Shown here: piece by piece, positions 1 to 11,613 of the stretch
How the letters are laid out: every line of letters begins with the position of its first letter
Numbering within the stretch: position 1 is the first letter of the stretch
From: Calendula officinalis
Taxonomy: Eukaryota > Streptophyta > Magnoliopsida > Asterales > Asteraceae
DNA: 64,000 nt
Reading direction: 5' to 3'
Assembly (NCBI GenBank): GCA_963853835.1
Contig: OY970826.1
Coordinates: 4,510,001 to 4,574,000, forward strand
Notes under the pieces: generated by a model
The model's database searches: none
What the model saw: the letters and a program-made list of their open reading frames with translations, nothing else
What the model was told of the DNA's origin: nothing
Made by a program: the position numbers and the translations under genes

Positions 1-1275
1 AATATATCTAATCGTTGGTAATATAGCTTAGATTAGTATTTCAGGTTATCAAATCCACAGGGAACGGTTATGTAATCAAGTAATAGTAAGCTAAAGAATT
101 AATCAAGGAAAGAGTTTCGAACATGATTTGGATTTTTATGGAATGTAATTAAAAATTGAAATGACAAAGAACGCAAATTTGGACGTTAATTTGAGATTTA
201 AAAGATATTCACTATGTATGGATTCAACTAGTTCTAAGTATGGTTGTTAAGCACCGGTTATCCTAATGTTCTAGAAGTCACGGTATTAGATTTCTCTCAA
301 TCCCATTTAATAAACTAATTACAACTAATAGGAATTTCTTCTCTCAAAAGTTATAATTAATCACACTTCTATTTGTTGAAATTACCGACTTGAATTACCT
401 AAGACTTCTAACCTAGAATTTTCATTACTAGGGTTGAACTTCTCGTTTAATCTAACTTATTGGAATCTTGTCTCTAATCCCTATTTCTAGTGAATTACCA
501 ACTAGGTCACAAGTGAAAAGTTAGGGAAGTAATCAATTAAACCAAGTGTTGTCAATACCTAACTGAATCAATCACTAACGATAAAGAAACGAAAATTCAT
601 AGATTAAACCAAAAGAGTAATTAAACATCAACAATTGTTTGAACATAAACATAACCCTAAAATTAAACCATACTTAATCCTAGAATCATCCAAACATAAT
701 GAATAAAAAGATTACTAGCACATATACATGCTAGAAATCGACAAACAAGAATTCAAAGATAGAAATACAACCATGAAATTGTTCTAAAATGATAAGAAAT
801 CAATAATTGCTTGTAGTTTGATGAAACCCTTGAAGAATTGCTCTGGAAAATCGCCCTTAACTGCCAAAAAAACGTATATGATGTAAAAGATAACTGCATT
901 TTCGCTCTAATCTGCAATATATCGACTTTCTGGACGCAGAGTTCGCTTCGTGAACTCTAAGAGTTCGCGTCGCGAACTCCCAAACACGGGAAGTTGGAGA
1001 TTGCGAGTTCTGGTTCCCGATCGTGAGCAGTGTCCAGAGATTTGTCTTGCTTATTTTGAGTAGTTCACGATCGTGTTCACGAATGGGAACTCCCATATTG
1101 CTGTATTTTACGTTTTTGGCTATCTTTTTGACCTTTTTTCGCCTTCGTTTCTATTATACCACCTGAAATACATAAAAGACACTATATTGAGTAATATCAC
1201 ATGAATTTACTTACAAAACGTACTCAATTTAGGCGATATTGACGGAATTGACTATGTCTAAAAACGTCAATATCA
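1..1275 (-). repeat. 3' LTR of the Athila-type element (truncated by window edge)
   Basis: It matches 11690-12925 nearly base for base. The inner boundary is set by the terminal TGATATTGACG (minus strand) directly after a polypurine tract. The outer end lies outside the window. It contains palindromic GAGTTCGC/GCGAACTC-type motifs at about 940-1090. Short ORFs in it are not genes. Confidence 0.9.
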
Positions 1276-1291
1276 AAATCCCCACACTTAA
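1276..1291 (-). other. Polypurine tract of the Athila-type element
   Basis: The minus strand reads TTAAGTGTGGGGATTT immediately before the LTR start TGATATTG. This is the second-strand primer site expected for this lineage. Similar AAGTGTGGG stretches recur near 2241-2256 and 4137-4152. Confidence 0.75.
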
Positions 1292-2606
1292 ACTTTGCTT
1301 GTCCCCAAACAAATCATCACTTAAATAAATCTCACTAGCCACAGTTAAAGATCATGTTATTTGACATTTCTTTCAATGTATGACTCAAACAAAAATCGGA
1401 AAATTATTTATTTAGCGGATAAAATTTGTTAAGGCTTTTATATTCGGATTTGTGTAAAGCGTTAGCCAACTCTATATCATTTTAATTCTACTTTCAGTCA
1501 ACCTATTAAACCTTTGTTAGCCTAAGACCTACTCATTCTTGCATAACCTAAAAGTTTAACTTTTTATGTAAACTCCCGACCTCAAGGTTTATTGTTGAAA
1601 GCTTAGCTTAAATTTTTTTACCAATGTAACTGTTCATTCATTTCATGCATCTTTTTGCATTTGTTCAGTTTTTGAATTCTTTAGATAATTAAGATTGGGT
1701 CATCAAACCATTCACCCCGACTTTCTAATAAACCCATATAATATTTTTCTATTATAGACTTTGTCCGAATTTACTAGGCCGAAGGGGTTCTCACCAATGC
1801 AAAACATCCATTCATCAACTTAATATCAATCATCGGCTTTTCACCGATTCTTAATTTAGTATACAAAGGATTTTTCTAAACTAAAAGTCCAATCTCAACC
1901 TATTTTTGTCAGGGATTAGCTTTGCCAACTTTAATTCTCTAAAAAGTCAAAGTTTTAACATATGCAAGACCTATTGTATTACTTAAGCCATGAAAGATTT
2001 AATAAATTTCTAAAAAGATTTTTTAAAATAATAGAAAGCCACAAACTTTGAACATAAAAACTAGAACAAATTTTATCTTTTAAATTGAAATATTTTTCCG
2101 GATTTGTTTTTCCTCATAACATCGAGAAATGTTCTAAAATTTTTTTGCCTAATGTAAATAAAAATCATTTACGTGCATTTAAATGATTTTTTTTTCGGGA
2201 TTTTACAAAATTTAAATGGTGCATTTCTTTAATACACCCCCTTCCCACACTTAAGTGTTTGCATTGTCCCCAATGCAATAAACTTGACAAAATTTAGGAA
2301 ATCGAGATCATAAAGAAAGTGTACGACCTGAGGGTGTTGGTTTGCATGTTTTTGGTGGACTTTTAATTTCCCGCAGCATTTCATAAGAATCCCGCAACAA
2401 CAGCAACTATCGATAACACCTAAAAATGAAAGACAAAAACAAACGTTTTTTTTTTAAAACAAAATTCTGCTGCATCACTGGGGTGGCGGGTACTGATGGT
2501 ACCAAGTATTGGAATCCTGGTACCATGCATCATAATTTGGGTAATTCGGAGGTGCGGGGGTTTGTTGTGCCCATGTTGGTAATGAAGAATGATCGAATGG
2601 AGGAGG
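1292..2606. other. Non-coding 3' region of the Athila-type element
   Basis: About 1.3 kb of AT-rich sequence between the post-pol ORF and the 3' LTR. I see no credible coding region. It holds a second PPT-like sequence at about 2241-2256 followed by a GTCCCCAA motif that also follows the real PPT, which suggests duplicated 3' structure. Confidence 0.6.
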
Positions 2607-4057
2607 TCAGGGGTATATGTCGGGATATAAATTGTAATTGGCAACATCGATTTGCCAATTCATTTGTCGTTCAATCCGCATGTCATGATAGTAAGACCGT
2701 TGCATATGCGTTTGCATTTGCGATTGCCAAGTGTCGGCCGATGATCGGACATGCGTAACATCAAGCTGCATAGTGTCCATCCTCTCGGTTAATTGATTAT
2801 AAGAAAAGTATGGATCGAACGAGGATGGACCCGACGCGGATCCCAAAGCACCGTGAGGATCAACACCGTGACCCGCCATCGGCATTTGACCGTTCATAGG
2901 GTGTCACCGATTGGCGTCTCCTCCTTGTTTTCATCTTGGTTCTATTGTCTTACCGCCACAACATTTTCATCCACAGGAGGATGCTCATTCCAAACCCATT
3001 CATTTGTCGGCCCTCGAACAACAACTAACATACCATGCAATAAAGTTTCATCTATCGGCTCCATGTCACGAACCGTCAAGGTTCGCATTACTCTTTGACT
3101 CAATCGAATCGCCGATCTGGCTAACCTCATAACATAGTGGCCTCCCTTCAAGCCACTATCCGTCCGTAGACCTTTGGCTTGGCCACTCAAATAATTAGCA
3201 AGGACAAACGGAATGTTAGTCAATGCATCTTTGTTAATTAATTGCTGAAGCAACCACATGTCGTATTTGTTCACTTTTTCGGACCCTTTGCCACGTTGGC
3301 GGATGGTCTTAGATATCATCTGATGCAAGTATCGACATGTGCCGCGACAAATATTATTCGATTTTGTATGTGCATTCTTATACGGACCGGCACCAATTCG
3401 TGACCAAAACTCGTCCACAATTCTAGCTTCATTGCATTCATAACTACCGAGATATTTCGTAAAGTAGTATTCGTCGAGTTCTTCTCTAGTGTAAATGCCC
3501 GCATATAACGCAAAATCAAGTAAACTACAATTGACCCATTGGTTAGCCACACGATAACTTATACATTCAACGTGAGGCCATTGAAATGCTGTTTGTTTTT
3601 CAAATTTTACTGTGGCGAGGAATTCACGTAACAATTGTTCACAAGTTGGTTCATTTATTATGAGAGCTCTTTCCCAAGCTCGGCACGTGAAAACAACGTC
3701 TCCCGTGAAGTCTCTAAATTCCCGAACCAGGTATGATCTGATCTCCTCCTCTACTCCCAGTTGTGCTAATAAAGCAAAGTCTGGGCTTCTACCAACTTCA
3801 ATTTTTTTTTCTGAGAGGCGGAGTTTTTCAGTTTCACATTCAATTGCAATTTGTTCAGTTCTAGCATTGCGGAAATCGAGGAATATGTGGTTCCCATCGG
3901 GGTTAATCTCAGCCGGGAATCCATCAGCCAAGAGCGCTGGTCCCGGGGGAGGTACAGGTTCAGGTTCTGGTGAAGGTGCTCGGTTACGTCCGCGTCCACA
4001 CCCACGGGACGTAGAAGCATCGGTCTCTTGCTGTTTCTCCAAGTGACAAAAACACAA
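2607..4057 (-). pseudogene. Athila-type post-pol ORF (ORF1/env-position protein), frameshifted
   Basis: A 371-codon ORF (2942-4057) begins with a Pro/Arg-rich head. It then has a conserved globular region with blocks such as REFLATVKFE and LYTREELDEYYFTKYLG, which I recognise from proteins annotated as Athila 'retrotransposon ORF1' in plants. A second ORF (2607-2897) in another frame looks like its C-terminal tail, so one frameshift separates them. Function is unknown in the family. The position after integrase is where retroviral elements carry env, but I see no signal peptide or clear membrane anchor. It belongs to the transposon, not to a host locus. Confidence 0.75.
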
Positions 4058-5227
4058 TCACAATGTTAAAAAGTATATAATTATCAACCAATGGAAGGGT
4101 GTCGGTATTCAAACGATAAAATATTAAATAACGTTACCCCTTCCCACACTTAGTTTTAAAAATAAGGGAAATTTTAAATCAAATTAAATAGTTAACACGA
4201 TTAATTGTATTTTGATTTAAAATTTTCCTTAAAACTAAGTGTATTACAATCCTTTAGCATTGTAAAAATTCTTTGTTAAACATTTAGCATTATTTAGCAA
4301 AAGATTTAAAATAAGGTTCCCCAAAATTTTCCAAATCAAATTGTTAAACTAGTTATCTTAAAATTTTAAAACTTTAGAGATAATAACTAGTTCAACAACT
4401 AAATCCATACCCAAATACTTTCAATTTTCAGAATTTACCCATCCAATACCCAAAATTTCCCAAATCTCCACAATGTAGGCCACAAAATCCACTAATCTTA
4501 AAGAATGTAACTAGTTAAAGCATAAAGACTAAGGATTTCTACTAGTGTTCAACTAATAAGAAACTATGAAGAACAAGGATGCTAAGTTTCATAAGAAATC
4601 TACAAAAAAATCAAGAAATTCGGACCTATGTTCTGAAATCGAATGAAAACTTGGCATAAAATGAGAAGAACTTACCCTAGTTCGCATTGTGATGGCGGAA
4701 TTGAGGACGAAATCGGAAGAAAATGGCAAGAAAGAAGAGAGTTTGGAAGAAATTTGGTTGCTCTGTTCGAACGGAACTCGCGAAGGGGAGTTAGGGTTCA
4801 CGACAATGAGAACTGGAAGAAAACAACCCTTTTATAAAACGGGGAGTTCGCGTCACGAGGATTGAGGAGTTCGCTTCGCGAACTAACACGGACCCGCAGA
4901 GAAATTCGGGTTGACCCGGATCTGGAACGCGAACATTTACTCACGATCACGAACTAGTTCGCTTCTGAGGGCCAAAATCTCTGGACAACGCTCGCGATCG
5001 CGAGGATTACGTTCGCGACGCGAACGCAGAAACTCGGCCAAAATCGAAATTTTTCAGGATCGCAAGCAGAATTACCACAAATACACCTAATGAATGCAGA
5101 AAATTTACACTAAAAACTAAACTAATGCTGAAAGGAAAAGGAATCAACCACAATACACATGGGTTGCCTCCCGAGAAGCGCTTCAAAGATTATTGAGTCT
5201 AGAGCTCGACTCGATGCTACTCTCTTC
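4058..5227. other. Non-coding spacer between integrase and post-pol ORF
   Basis: About 1.2 kb without a credible ORF. It contains a third PPT-like sequence (CCCCTTCCCACACTTAG on the plus strand, 4137-4153). At 4840-5030 it has a CpG-rich cluster of palindromic TTCGCGAA and CTCGCGATCGCGAG-type motifs, like those in the LTRs. Confidence 0.55.
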
Positions 5228-6181
5228 TTACTTTCGAGTACCAACCGAGATGAAATGAATCACCTCTTCTTCCTCCAACTTCTCTTTCTCATTATTACCA
5301 TCTCCCTCATAATAGTGTTTCAAATGGTGACCATTTATGCTAAAACGACCACTATCACAAATGAGCTCTACATACCCGGACGAGTGTTGTTGAACAACGG
5401 TGTAAGGACCGGCCCATTTGGATTTCAGTTTTCCGGGAGAAAACTTATAACGAGACTGATAAATTAAGACTTTATCTCCCGGTTTGAAACACTTGATGGT
5501 TTTCATTTTGTTGTCATGCCAACGTTTAGTATTTTCTTTGTAAATTCTAGAATTCTCGTAGGCATGAGATCTCTCTTCGGTGAGAACATTCAATTGGAAT
5601 TTGCGGTTGTTACCCGCCATGATTACATCCATGTTACATTCTTGAAGAGCCCAAAAGGCTTTGTGTTCAATTTCGATTGGAATGTGACATGCCTTCCCGT
5701 AAACCATACGGTACGGGGTGTAACCGGTTAGTGTTTTAAACGCGGTTCGGAATGCCCAAAGAGCATCATCTAACTTTTGAGACCAAATTTTTGGATTTCT
5801 ATCAATCGTTTTTTCAAGGATCCTCTTAAGTGCTCGATTAGTGTTTTCAACTTGTCCACTTGTTTGTGGGTCATAAGAAGTTGAAAAACGGTGATGGACA
5901 CCATATCTTTGCAAAGTTTTCTCCATTAAGTGATTGGAAAAATGAGTGCCCCGATCACTAATGAGAGCACGAGGACAACCGATCCTACAAAAGAGAGCTT
6001 GAACGAATTTGACTACGACCCGGTTATCATTTGTTGGTAATGTTTTTGCCTCGTCCCATTTTGAGACGTAGTCGACGGCCACAAGAATGTGCTTATTACC
6101 ATAGGAGCTCGGGAATGGGCCCATGAAATCAATGCCCCAAACATCGAACACCTCACAAACTTGAATGCTATGTTGAGGCAT
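5228..6181 (-). pseudogene. Integrase core and C-terminal domain, Athila-type
   Basis: This 317-codon open stretch holds the rve integrase core. Catalytic D in the WGIDFMGPF block, D in LISDRGTHF, and E in the SGQVENTNRALK block make up the D,D-E triad. It is followed by a GPY/F-type C-terminal module (KPGDKVLIYQSRYKFSPGKL and KWAGPY). It would insert element cDNA into chromosomes. It is separated from the upstream RH/zinc-finger piece by a frame break near 6185, so it is part of a broken pol rather than a free gene. Confidence 0.88.
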
Positions 6182-6187
6182 TTCGTT

Positions 6188-6811
6188 TCATTTGGAGATG
6201 CTACCCGTTCTTTGACAAGCATCACAAGCCTTGACCAATTTAAATGAATCTTTAAAAATTGTTGGCCAATAAAATCCCGCATCTAAAACTTTCCGGGCGG
6301 TAAGGTTGGGTCCGAAGTGGCCCCCGGTGGGTCCCTTATGACATTCGTTGAGAATAACAAAAGCTTCCTCACCGGACACACATCGTCTATGAACAAAATC
6401 AGGCCCGACCCGAAATAAGTAAGGATTCTCCCAATAATAGTACTTGAGATCCGAGAAAAATTTCCGTTTTTGTTGATGAGTTAAACCCTTTATAAGGACA
6501 CCCGCCGCCAAATAATTTGCCATGTCGGCGAACCACGGGTCATCAGACACTTGTAAAGCATGAACTACTTCAAGAAATTCATCGGGACATTTGTCATTTA
6601 TCCCGTTTTCATCACATTCCTCCAAATATGGATTTTCAAGGCGGGATAAATGATCTGCTGCAAGGTTTTCCGCCCCTTTCTTATCCTTGATCTCGATGTC
6701 AAATTCTTGCAAGAGGAGAATCCAACGTATGAGTCGAGGTTTGGCGTCTTGCTTAGCAAATAGATGTTTTAATGCGGAATGATCGGTGTAGACAATGGTT
6801 TTCGACAACAC
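6188..6811 (-). pseudogene. RNase H C-terminal part plus integrase zinc-binding domain
   Basis: The start carries the end of an RT-linked RNase H domain (YTDHSALKHLF, then LIRWILLLQEFDIEI and AADHLSRLE). The C-terminal part holds the HHCC integrase zinc finger (H in ECHKGPTGGHFG, then CDACQRTG). In-frame TGA codons lie upstream at 6821-6823 (in a DKF-x-PYL context) and 6941-6943. Both sit where the family normally has Arg, which suggests CGA-to-TGA decay (inference). Confidence 0.85.
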
Positions 6812-6940
6812 AAGATAGGGTCAAAATTTGTCAAAAGCGAACACAACCGCAAGTAATTCTTTTTCGGTGGTTGTATTGTTCACTTGAGCACCATTGAGTG
6901 TTCGGCTAGCATAATAGACTGGTTGAAAGTGATTGTTCTT

Positions 6941-7346
6941 TCATTGCCCCAACACCGCACCGATTGCATTATCACTTGCATCGCACATCAACTCAAATGG
7001 TAATTCCCAATCGGGAGAAACCATAATCGGAGCCTCGATTAGTTTTTCCTTTAACAAATTAAAGGATTCTACACATTCATTCGAGAAAATGAATGGTATA
7101 TCCTTCTCAAGTAAATGGGTCACGGGTCGGGTGATTTTAGAAAAATCTTTAATGAACCGACGGTAAAAACCCGCATGACCAAGGAAACTCCTAACGGCTT
7201 TCACATTCGAGGGCGGAGGTAGCTTAGATTAGACATCTATTTTACCTCAATTCCCTTCTCAGAAATTTTATGTCCTAACACGATGCCTTCATGCACCATG
7301 AAGTGACATTTTTCCCAATTTAGCACTAAATTGGACTCCTCACACT
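6941..7346 (-). pseudogene. RT connection / start of RNase H-like region
   Basis: The open stretch 6941-7204 reads as the RT thumb/connection and RH start (FLGHAGFYRRFIKDFSKI, then LMCDASDNAIGAVLGQ with the RH catalytic Asp). Sequence up to 7346 continues the RT C-terminus in broken frame (KCEESN near the MITE junction, then NWEKCHFMV). The right limit is the 8-bp target duplication of the inserted hAT MITE. Confidence 0.8.
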
Positions 7347-7893
7347 TAGGGGTGAGCAGAAAAAGCGGGTAACTGGAATTGGAACCGGAACCGCTTTGGA
7401 ACCGCCGGTTCCGGTTCCTAAAATTATGGAACCGCCCTAAGAGGTTCCGGTTCCGGTTCTCAAAATTTAGGAACCGGTAACCGGTGGATAACCGGAACCG
7501 GCGATTATTCGGTTTATTTTTGTTAAAATATTATATATTTGAGAATTTTAATGTCCAAATTTAACAATATGATAAATTTTGTGTAATTTTGAATGAGTTT
7601 AGTCAGTAATTAGTCTGAATATAGTGTTTTAACAATACAATAAATAGATAATCATATGTTTAAGTGGTTGGAATCTATGATTATTCAAAGATTAGTAGAT
7701 AAAATGATAAAAAATGATTAATATTTAAGTTTTGCATCTTATTTTTATTTTACGATTTTAGAGACAGGGTAACCGGAACCGGCACCGGAACCGGAGGTTC
7801 CGGTTCCGGTTCCGAAAATTGAGGAACCGGTACAAGAGGTTCCGGTTCCGGTTCCGGCCGGAATCGGCGGGTACCCTGTTATGCTCACCCCTA
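7347..7893. mobile_element. hAT-type MITE with GGTTCCGG subterminal arrays, in RT
   Basis: The termini are perfect inverted repeats TAGGGGTGAGCA / TGCTCACCCCTA. They are flanked by a perfect 8-bp target duplication CTCACACT (7339-7346 and 7894-7901), diagnostic of the hAT superfamily. Both subterminal regions are packed with GGTTCCGG/CCGGAACC motifs and the 250-bp core is AT-rich. There is no transposase ORF, so it is non-autonomous. It splits the RT reading frame after the codons for SKCE. Confidence 0.93.
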
Positions 7894-9159
7894 CTCACAC
7901 TTACTCAAAATTCTCTCAAGATTTGTTAGACATGAAATAAATGAGTTCCCGAAAACCGAGAAGTCATCCATAAATACTTCCATACAATCCTCTATCATGT
8001 CTTGGAAAATGGCCGTCATGCAACGTTGGAACGTGGCCGGAGCGTTGCATAAACCAAACGGCATTCTCCTATAAGCAAATGTGCCAAAGGGGCACGTGAA
8101 TGTGGTTTTCTCTTGATCTAGGGGGTCGATAGGAATCTGAAAATAGCCGGAAAAGCCATCCAGGAAACAATAGAAGTTGTTTCCCGCGAGTCGTTCCAAC
8201 ATTTGATCAATGAATGGTAAAGGAAAATGATCCTTACGGGTGGCGTCATTTAGCTTGCGGTAATCGATACACACTCGCCAACCCGTGACAGTTCGAGTAG
8301 GGATTAGTTCACCCTTCTCATTTTTTATAACTGTCATACCCCCTTTTTTCGGTACAACTTGTACCGGGCTCACCCACGGGCTATCGGAGATAGGATAGAT
8401 GAGTCCCGCATCAAGAAGTTTAAGAACTTCTTTCTTAACCACATCTTTGACATTCGGGTTCAATCTTCTTTGCCTTTGCACACTTGGCTTGAAATTTTCC
8501 TCCATGAGGATTTTGTGTGTACAATAGGCGGGATTGATACCCGGACTGTCAGCCGTTTTCCAAGCAATGGCTTGTCTATGAGTTTTGAGAATTTTTATTA
8601 ATTTGGTTTTTTCGGTGGAGGATAAATTAGATGAAATGATGACCGGAAGATCGGAATCACCTTCTAAAAAGGCATACTCTAAGTGAGTTGGTAACGGTTT
8701 TAGCTCAAGAGTAGGTGGCTCTTCTAAAGAAGTTTTGATTCGAAGGTTGTCTTTAGGGTCAATTTTCTCAAAATCAACATCTCCTACCTCGGATTCCTCA
8801 TCATCTACATGAAGCAAATCCTCGAACTCTTGGAGATCTCGGATTGTTTCATCGGAATCAATGGTGAAATCACCTTTTGTGGTGACATCATCACAATCGA
8901 GGTCGAGAAAGGAAGTAACCTCCTCATCGATACATGAATCGATAACATCAATGAAATAATAAGAATCATCGGATTTGGAGGTTTGCTTCATGGCTTTCTC
9001 AATAGAGAAGGTGACCCTATCATCATCAATTCCCAGACTTAGTTGTTTTTTAGACACATGGAACATGACATCCGCCGTGTTCAAGAAAGGTCTTCCAAGA
9101 ATTAGTGGGACTTTGGGGTCCACATCCATTTCTAAGACAACGAAGTCTACAGGGAACAC
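7894..9159 (-). pseudogene. Protease C-terminus and reverse transcriptase (N-terminal part)
   Basis: The 422-codon stretch starts with the end of the retropepsin fold (PLILGRPFLNTADV). It continues through an acidic linker into RT: WVSPVQVVPKKGG, RVCIDYRKLN, FLDGFSGYFQIPI, FGLCNAPATFQRCM and the catalytic FMDDFSVFG (YxDD variant with two Asp). It ends at the MITE insertion. Acts as RNA-dependent DNA polymerase in the family. This copy is broken. Confidence 0.9.
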
Positions 9160-9225
9160 GAATTTGTCTACTCTAACAGGGACATTTTCTGCTATGCCAA
9201 TGGGATATGTGTATGAAAGGTTTGC

Positions 9226-9726
9226 TTATCTTAAGATCATCCTAGTCGACTTAAAATCGGTTAATTCTATTTTTGTAGCTATCGACAAGGACATTAAACT
9301 TATACTAGCACCTAAATCTGCTAGACCATTGCAAACCGATAAATTATTAAAAAGACAAGGGATTATGAAACTCACTGGGTCTTCTAGCTTTGGTGGCATC
9401 TTGGATTGTATGATCGCCGAGCATTCTTCACTCAACACATCTGAAGATGCTTCCTCAATTTGCACTTTGTTAGACACCAAATCTTTAATAAATTTTCCAT
9501 AATTTGGCATACCTGCCAACATATCAACCAAAGGCACGTTAATGCGTACCTGTTTAATCATATCAACAAACTTACCGTATTTTTCTTTGAGTTTCTCCTT
9601 TCTCAACCGTTGTGGGAAAGGAACTTTAGGTATGTAAGAATTTGTTGTGGCTTCCTTCTTGGATTCACTCTTCTTCTGTCCATCTTTCTCTACAAACTTC
9701 TCAACAAGCACTTCTTCTTCATTCAA
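9226..9726 (-). pseudogene. Gag-pol linker and retropepsin-like protease N-terminus
   Basis: A Lys/Glu-rich linker leads to IPKVPFPQRLRKEKLK and the aspartic protease active-site region ADLGASISLMSL (D-L-G-A-S, the lineage's variant of DTGA). A TAA at 9226-9228 separates it from the rest of the protease. Part of the same broken gag-pol. Confidence 0.82.
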
Positions 9727-11153
9727 TGGTGCCCCCTCTTCTACAAGTACCTATTCACTAGAATTATTAGTATTAATTTTAATCATTGGTGAACTTACCT
9801 CTTTACCACTTCGTGTGGTAATGGCTTTGACATCCCTTGAATTGTTGAATTCTCCTTTGGGATTGGCTTTGGTAGAAGGGGTAGTTTGCCTTGTGGTCTT
9901 TCGGTTAAGGCTTGTGAAATCCTCCCAATGTCTCTTTCTAAGTTTTGAATGGTTGCTTGTTGGTTTCAGATATTTTGTTTCATCTCTTTAGAGTCTTGTT
10001 TGGTTTCTTCATTTGTTTTGGCTTGGCTAGCCATAAATTGTGCAAACATACTCTCTAGAGACATTTGTTCTTCGGGTTTAGAACTCGATCCGGGATTATT
10101 GGTATTATTTCGAGGAGGGTAGTTTGATTGGTTATTTTGAGGGAAACCGGGTGGATGTGATGGTCTAGGGGGATAATTGTTGTTGTTATTATTGTTGTTG
10201 TTGTAGCCCCTATTGTTGTTGTATCCTTGGTTTCCTCGTTGATAGTTTTGACCATAACCTTGGTTCAAATAATTGACCTCCTCTTCGGTCATCATTGGTT
10301 GATGTTGTTGGCATTCTTTTGCAAGGTGTGGTCCACCGCATTTGTCGCATCCAACCTGTATAGCATGTAAAGAAGATGTTATTTTATCTAATTTACGCTC
10401 TAACATGACTTGGTTATTCTTTATGGCGGCAACTTCATCACTTTGTCTATCATCAACCGCATTTACCGAACTCGTTTGTTTGCCGGCTCTTCTATCGGTG
10501 GCCCATTCCGCATTGTGCATTGCCATATCCTCCAAAAGTTGGTATCCTTCCGTAGGGGTTTTATACATGAATATGCCACCACTCGATGAATCGAGGGTGG
10601 ATCGTGCATTGTTGGACAAACCCCTATAGAAGAGATGGACGATATCGCTCTTTTCAAACCCGTGATTTGGGCATCTTCTCAGTATACCTTTGAAACGTTC
10701 CCATGCTTCCGTTAATGTTTCCCCTGCTTCCTGTTGAAAAGCCATAATGTCAGTTTTTAATTTATCCGCTTTCGCGGGTGGAAAATAACGGTGAATAAAT
10801 CGACTTCGGAGTTCTTCCCAAGTCGAAATGGAGTTTGGCTCAAGAGACTTGACCCAAATTTTAACCTCTCCAATTAGACTAAAAGGGAATAGTCTAAGTC
10901 GTATCGCATCTTGCGAAACGTTAGGTATTCGAAATAATTGGCAAATGTCATTAAAGCACTCGATATGGTGATTTGGGTCATTTGTGAGTCTACCATTATA
11001 ACCCAAATCACGAACCATACTGAGGAATTGGCTTTTAATTTCAAAATTTATGCCATTTATTTCCGGAAGTCTAATTGCCGGAATGGAATCAACCGGGGCA
11101 TTTTGCCTCGTTTGCTACATCGGGCGTTCCGGTGGTGGATCTCGGTCACCCAT
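9727..11153 (-). pseudogene. Gag with zinc knuckle, Athila-type, interrupted
   Basis: The likely start is the ATG at 11151-11153 (MGDRDPPPERP...). A TAG at 11115-11117 interrupts that frame, which then stays open through 11018 to 9966. The retrotransposon gag domain spans roughly 11000-10650 (NHHIECFNDICQLFRI, WEELRSRFIHRYFP, ETLTEAWERFKGILRRCPNHG). A CCHC-like knuckle follows (CDKCGGPHLAKEC) with a Gln/Asn-rich tail (Asn run at 10180-10205). The C-terminal part to 9727 contains further stops. Gag would form the nucleocapsid. The upstream 11160-11290 stretch has degenerate CAAGAATCGGCTCTTGA repeats. Confidence 0.85.
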
Positions 11154-11588
11154 TTGGTTATCAAGAATCGGCTCTTGATTATCGATAATTGGTTCCGGGA
11201 TATCAAGAATCGGCTCTTGACTTTCAAAACTTTGGACTTGAACTTCAAAAAGTGGATTTTGATTTTCAAGACTTGGTTCTCGAATATTTTAAGATTTCTT
11301 TATGCTTGCGTTGTATCTTGCTTCTAATTGAGTCCTCTTTCTCCTTCGAAAAAGTTTCTCTGGATCGGAGGACGGTGAAGGTTGATCAGGTTTAGACTTT
11401 TTGCCTCAAAGAGAGTATTCTTACTGCTCATACACCTGCACAACTCAAAGCAAAGAGTTAACACGCAACTGATAAACAAAATAAAGGAAAACAGAAATTA
11501 CAAATAAAATAACTTATTTAAGAATAAATTCCTAAACAAGGATCAATTAACTAATTAACTTTCAAAAAAACTTAAAAACATAAAACCG

Positions 11589-11608
11589 CTCCCCGGCAGT
11601 GGCGCCGA
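11589..11608 (-). other. Primer binding site, tRNA-Asp-like
   Basis: Plus-strand CTCCCCGGCAGTGGCGCC resembles the 3' end of plant tRNA-Asp, with about three mismatches. It sits six bases inside the right-hand LTR boundary. tRNA-Asp priming is typical of Athila elements. Confidence 0.7.
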
Positions 11609-11613
11609 AAACT

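Noticed and set aside
857..1096. ORFs of 79 and 126 codons in the two Athila LTRs (also 12399-12779)
   Set aside because: LTR sequence with palindromic motifs; the longer ORF in one copy is broken in the other.
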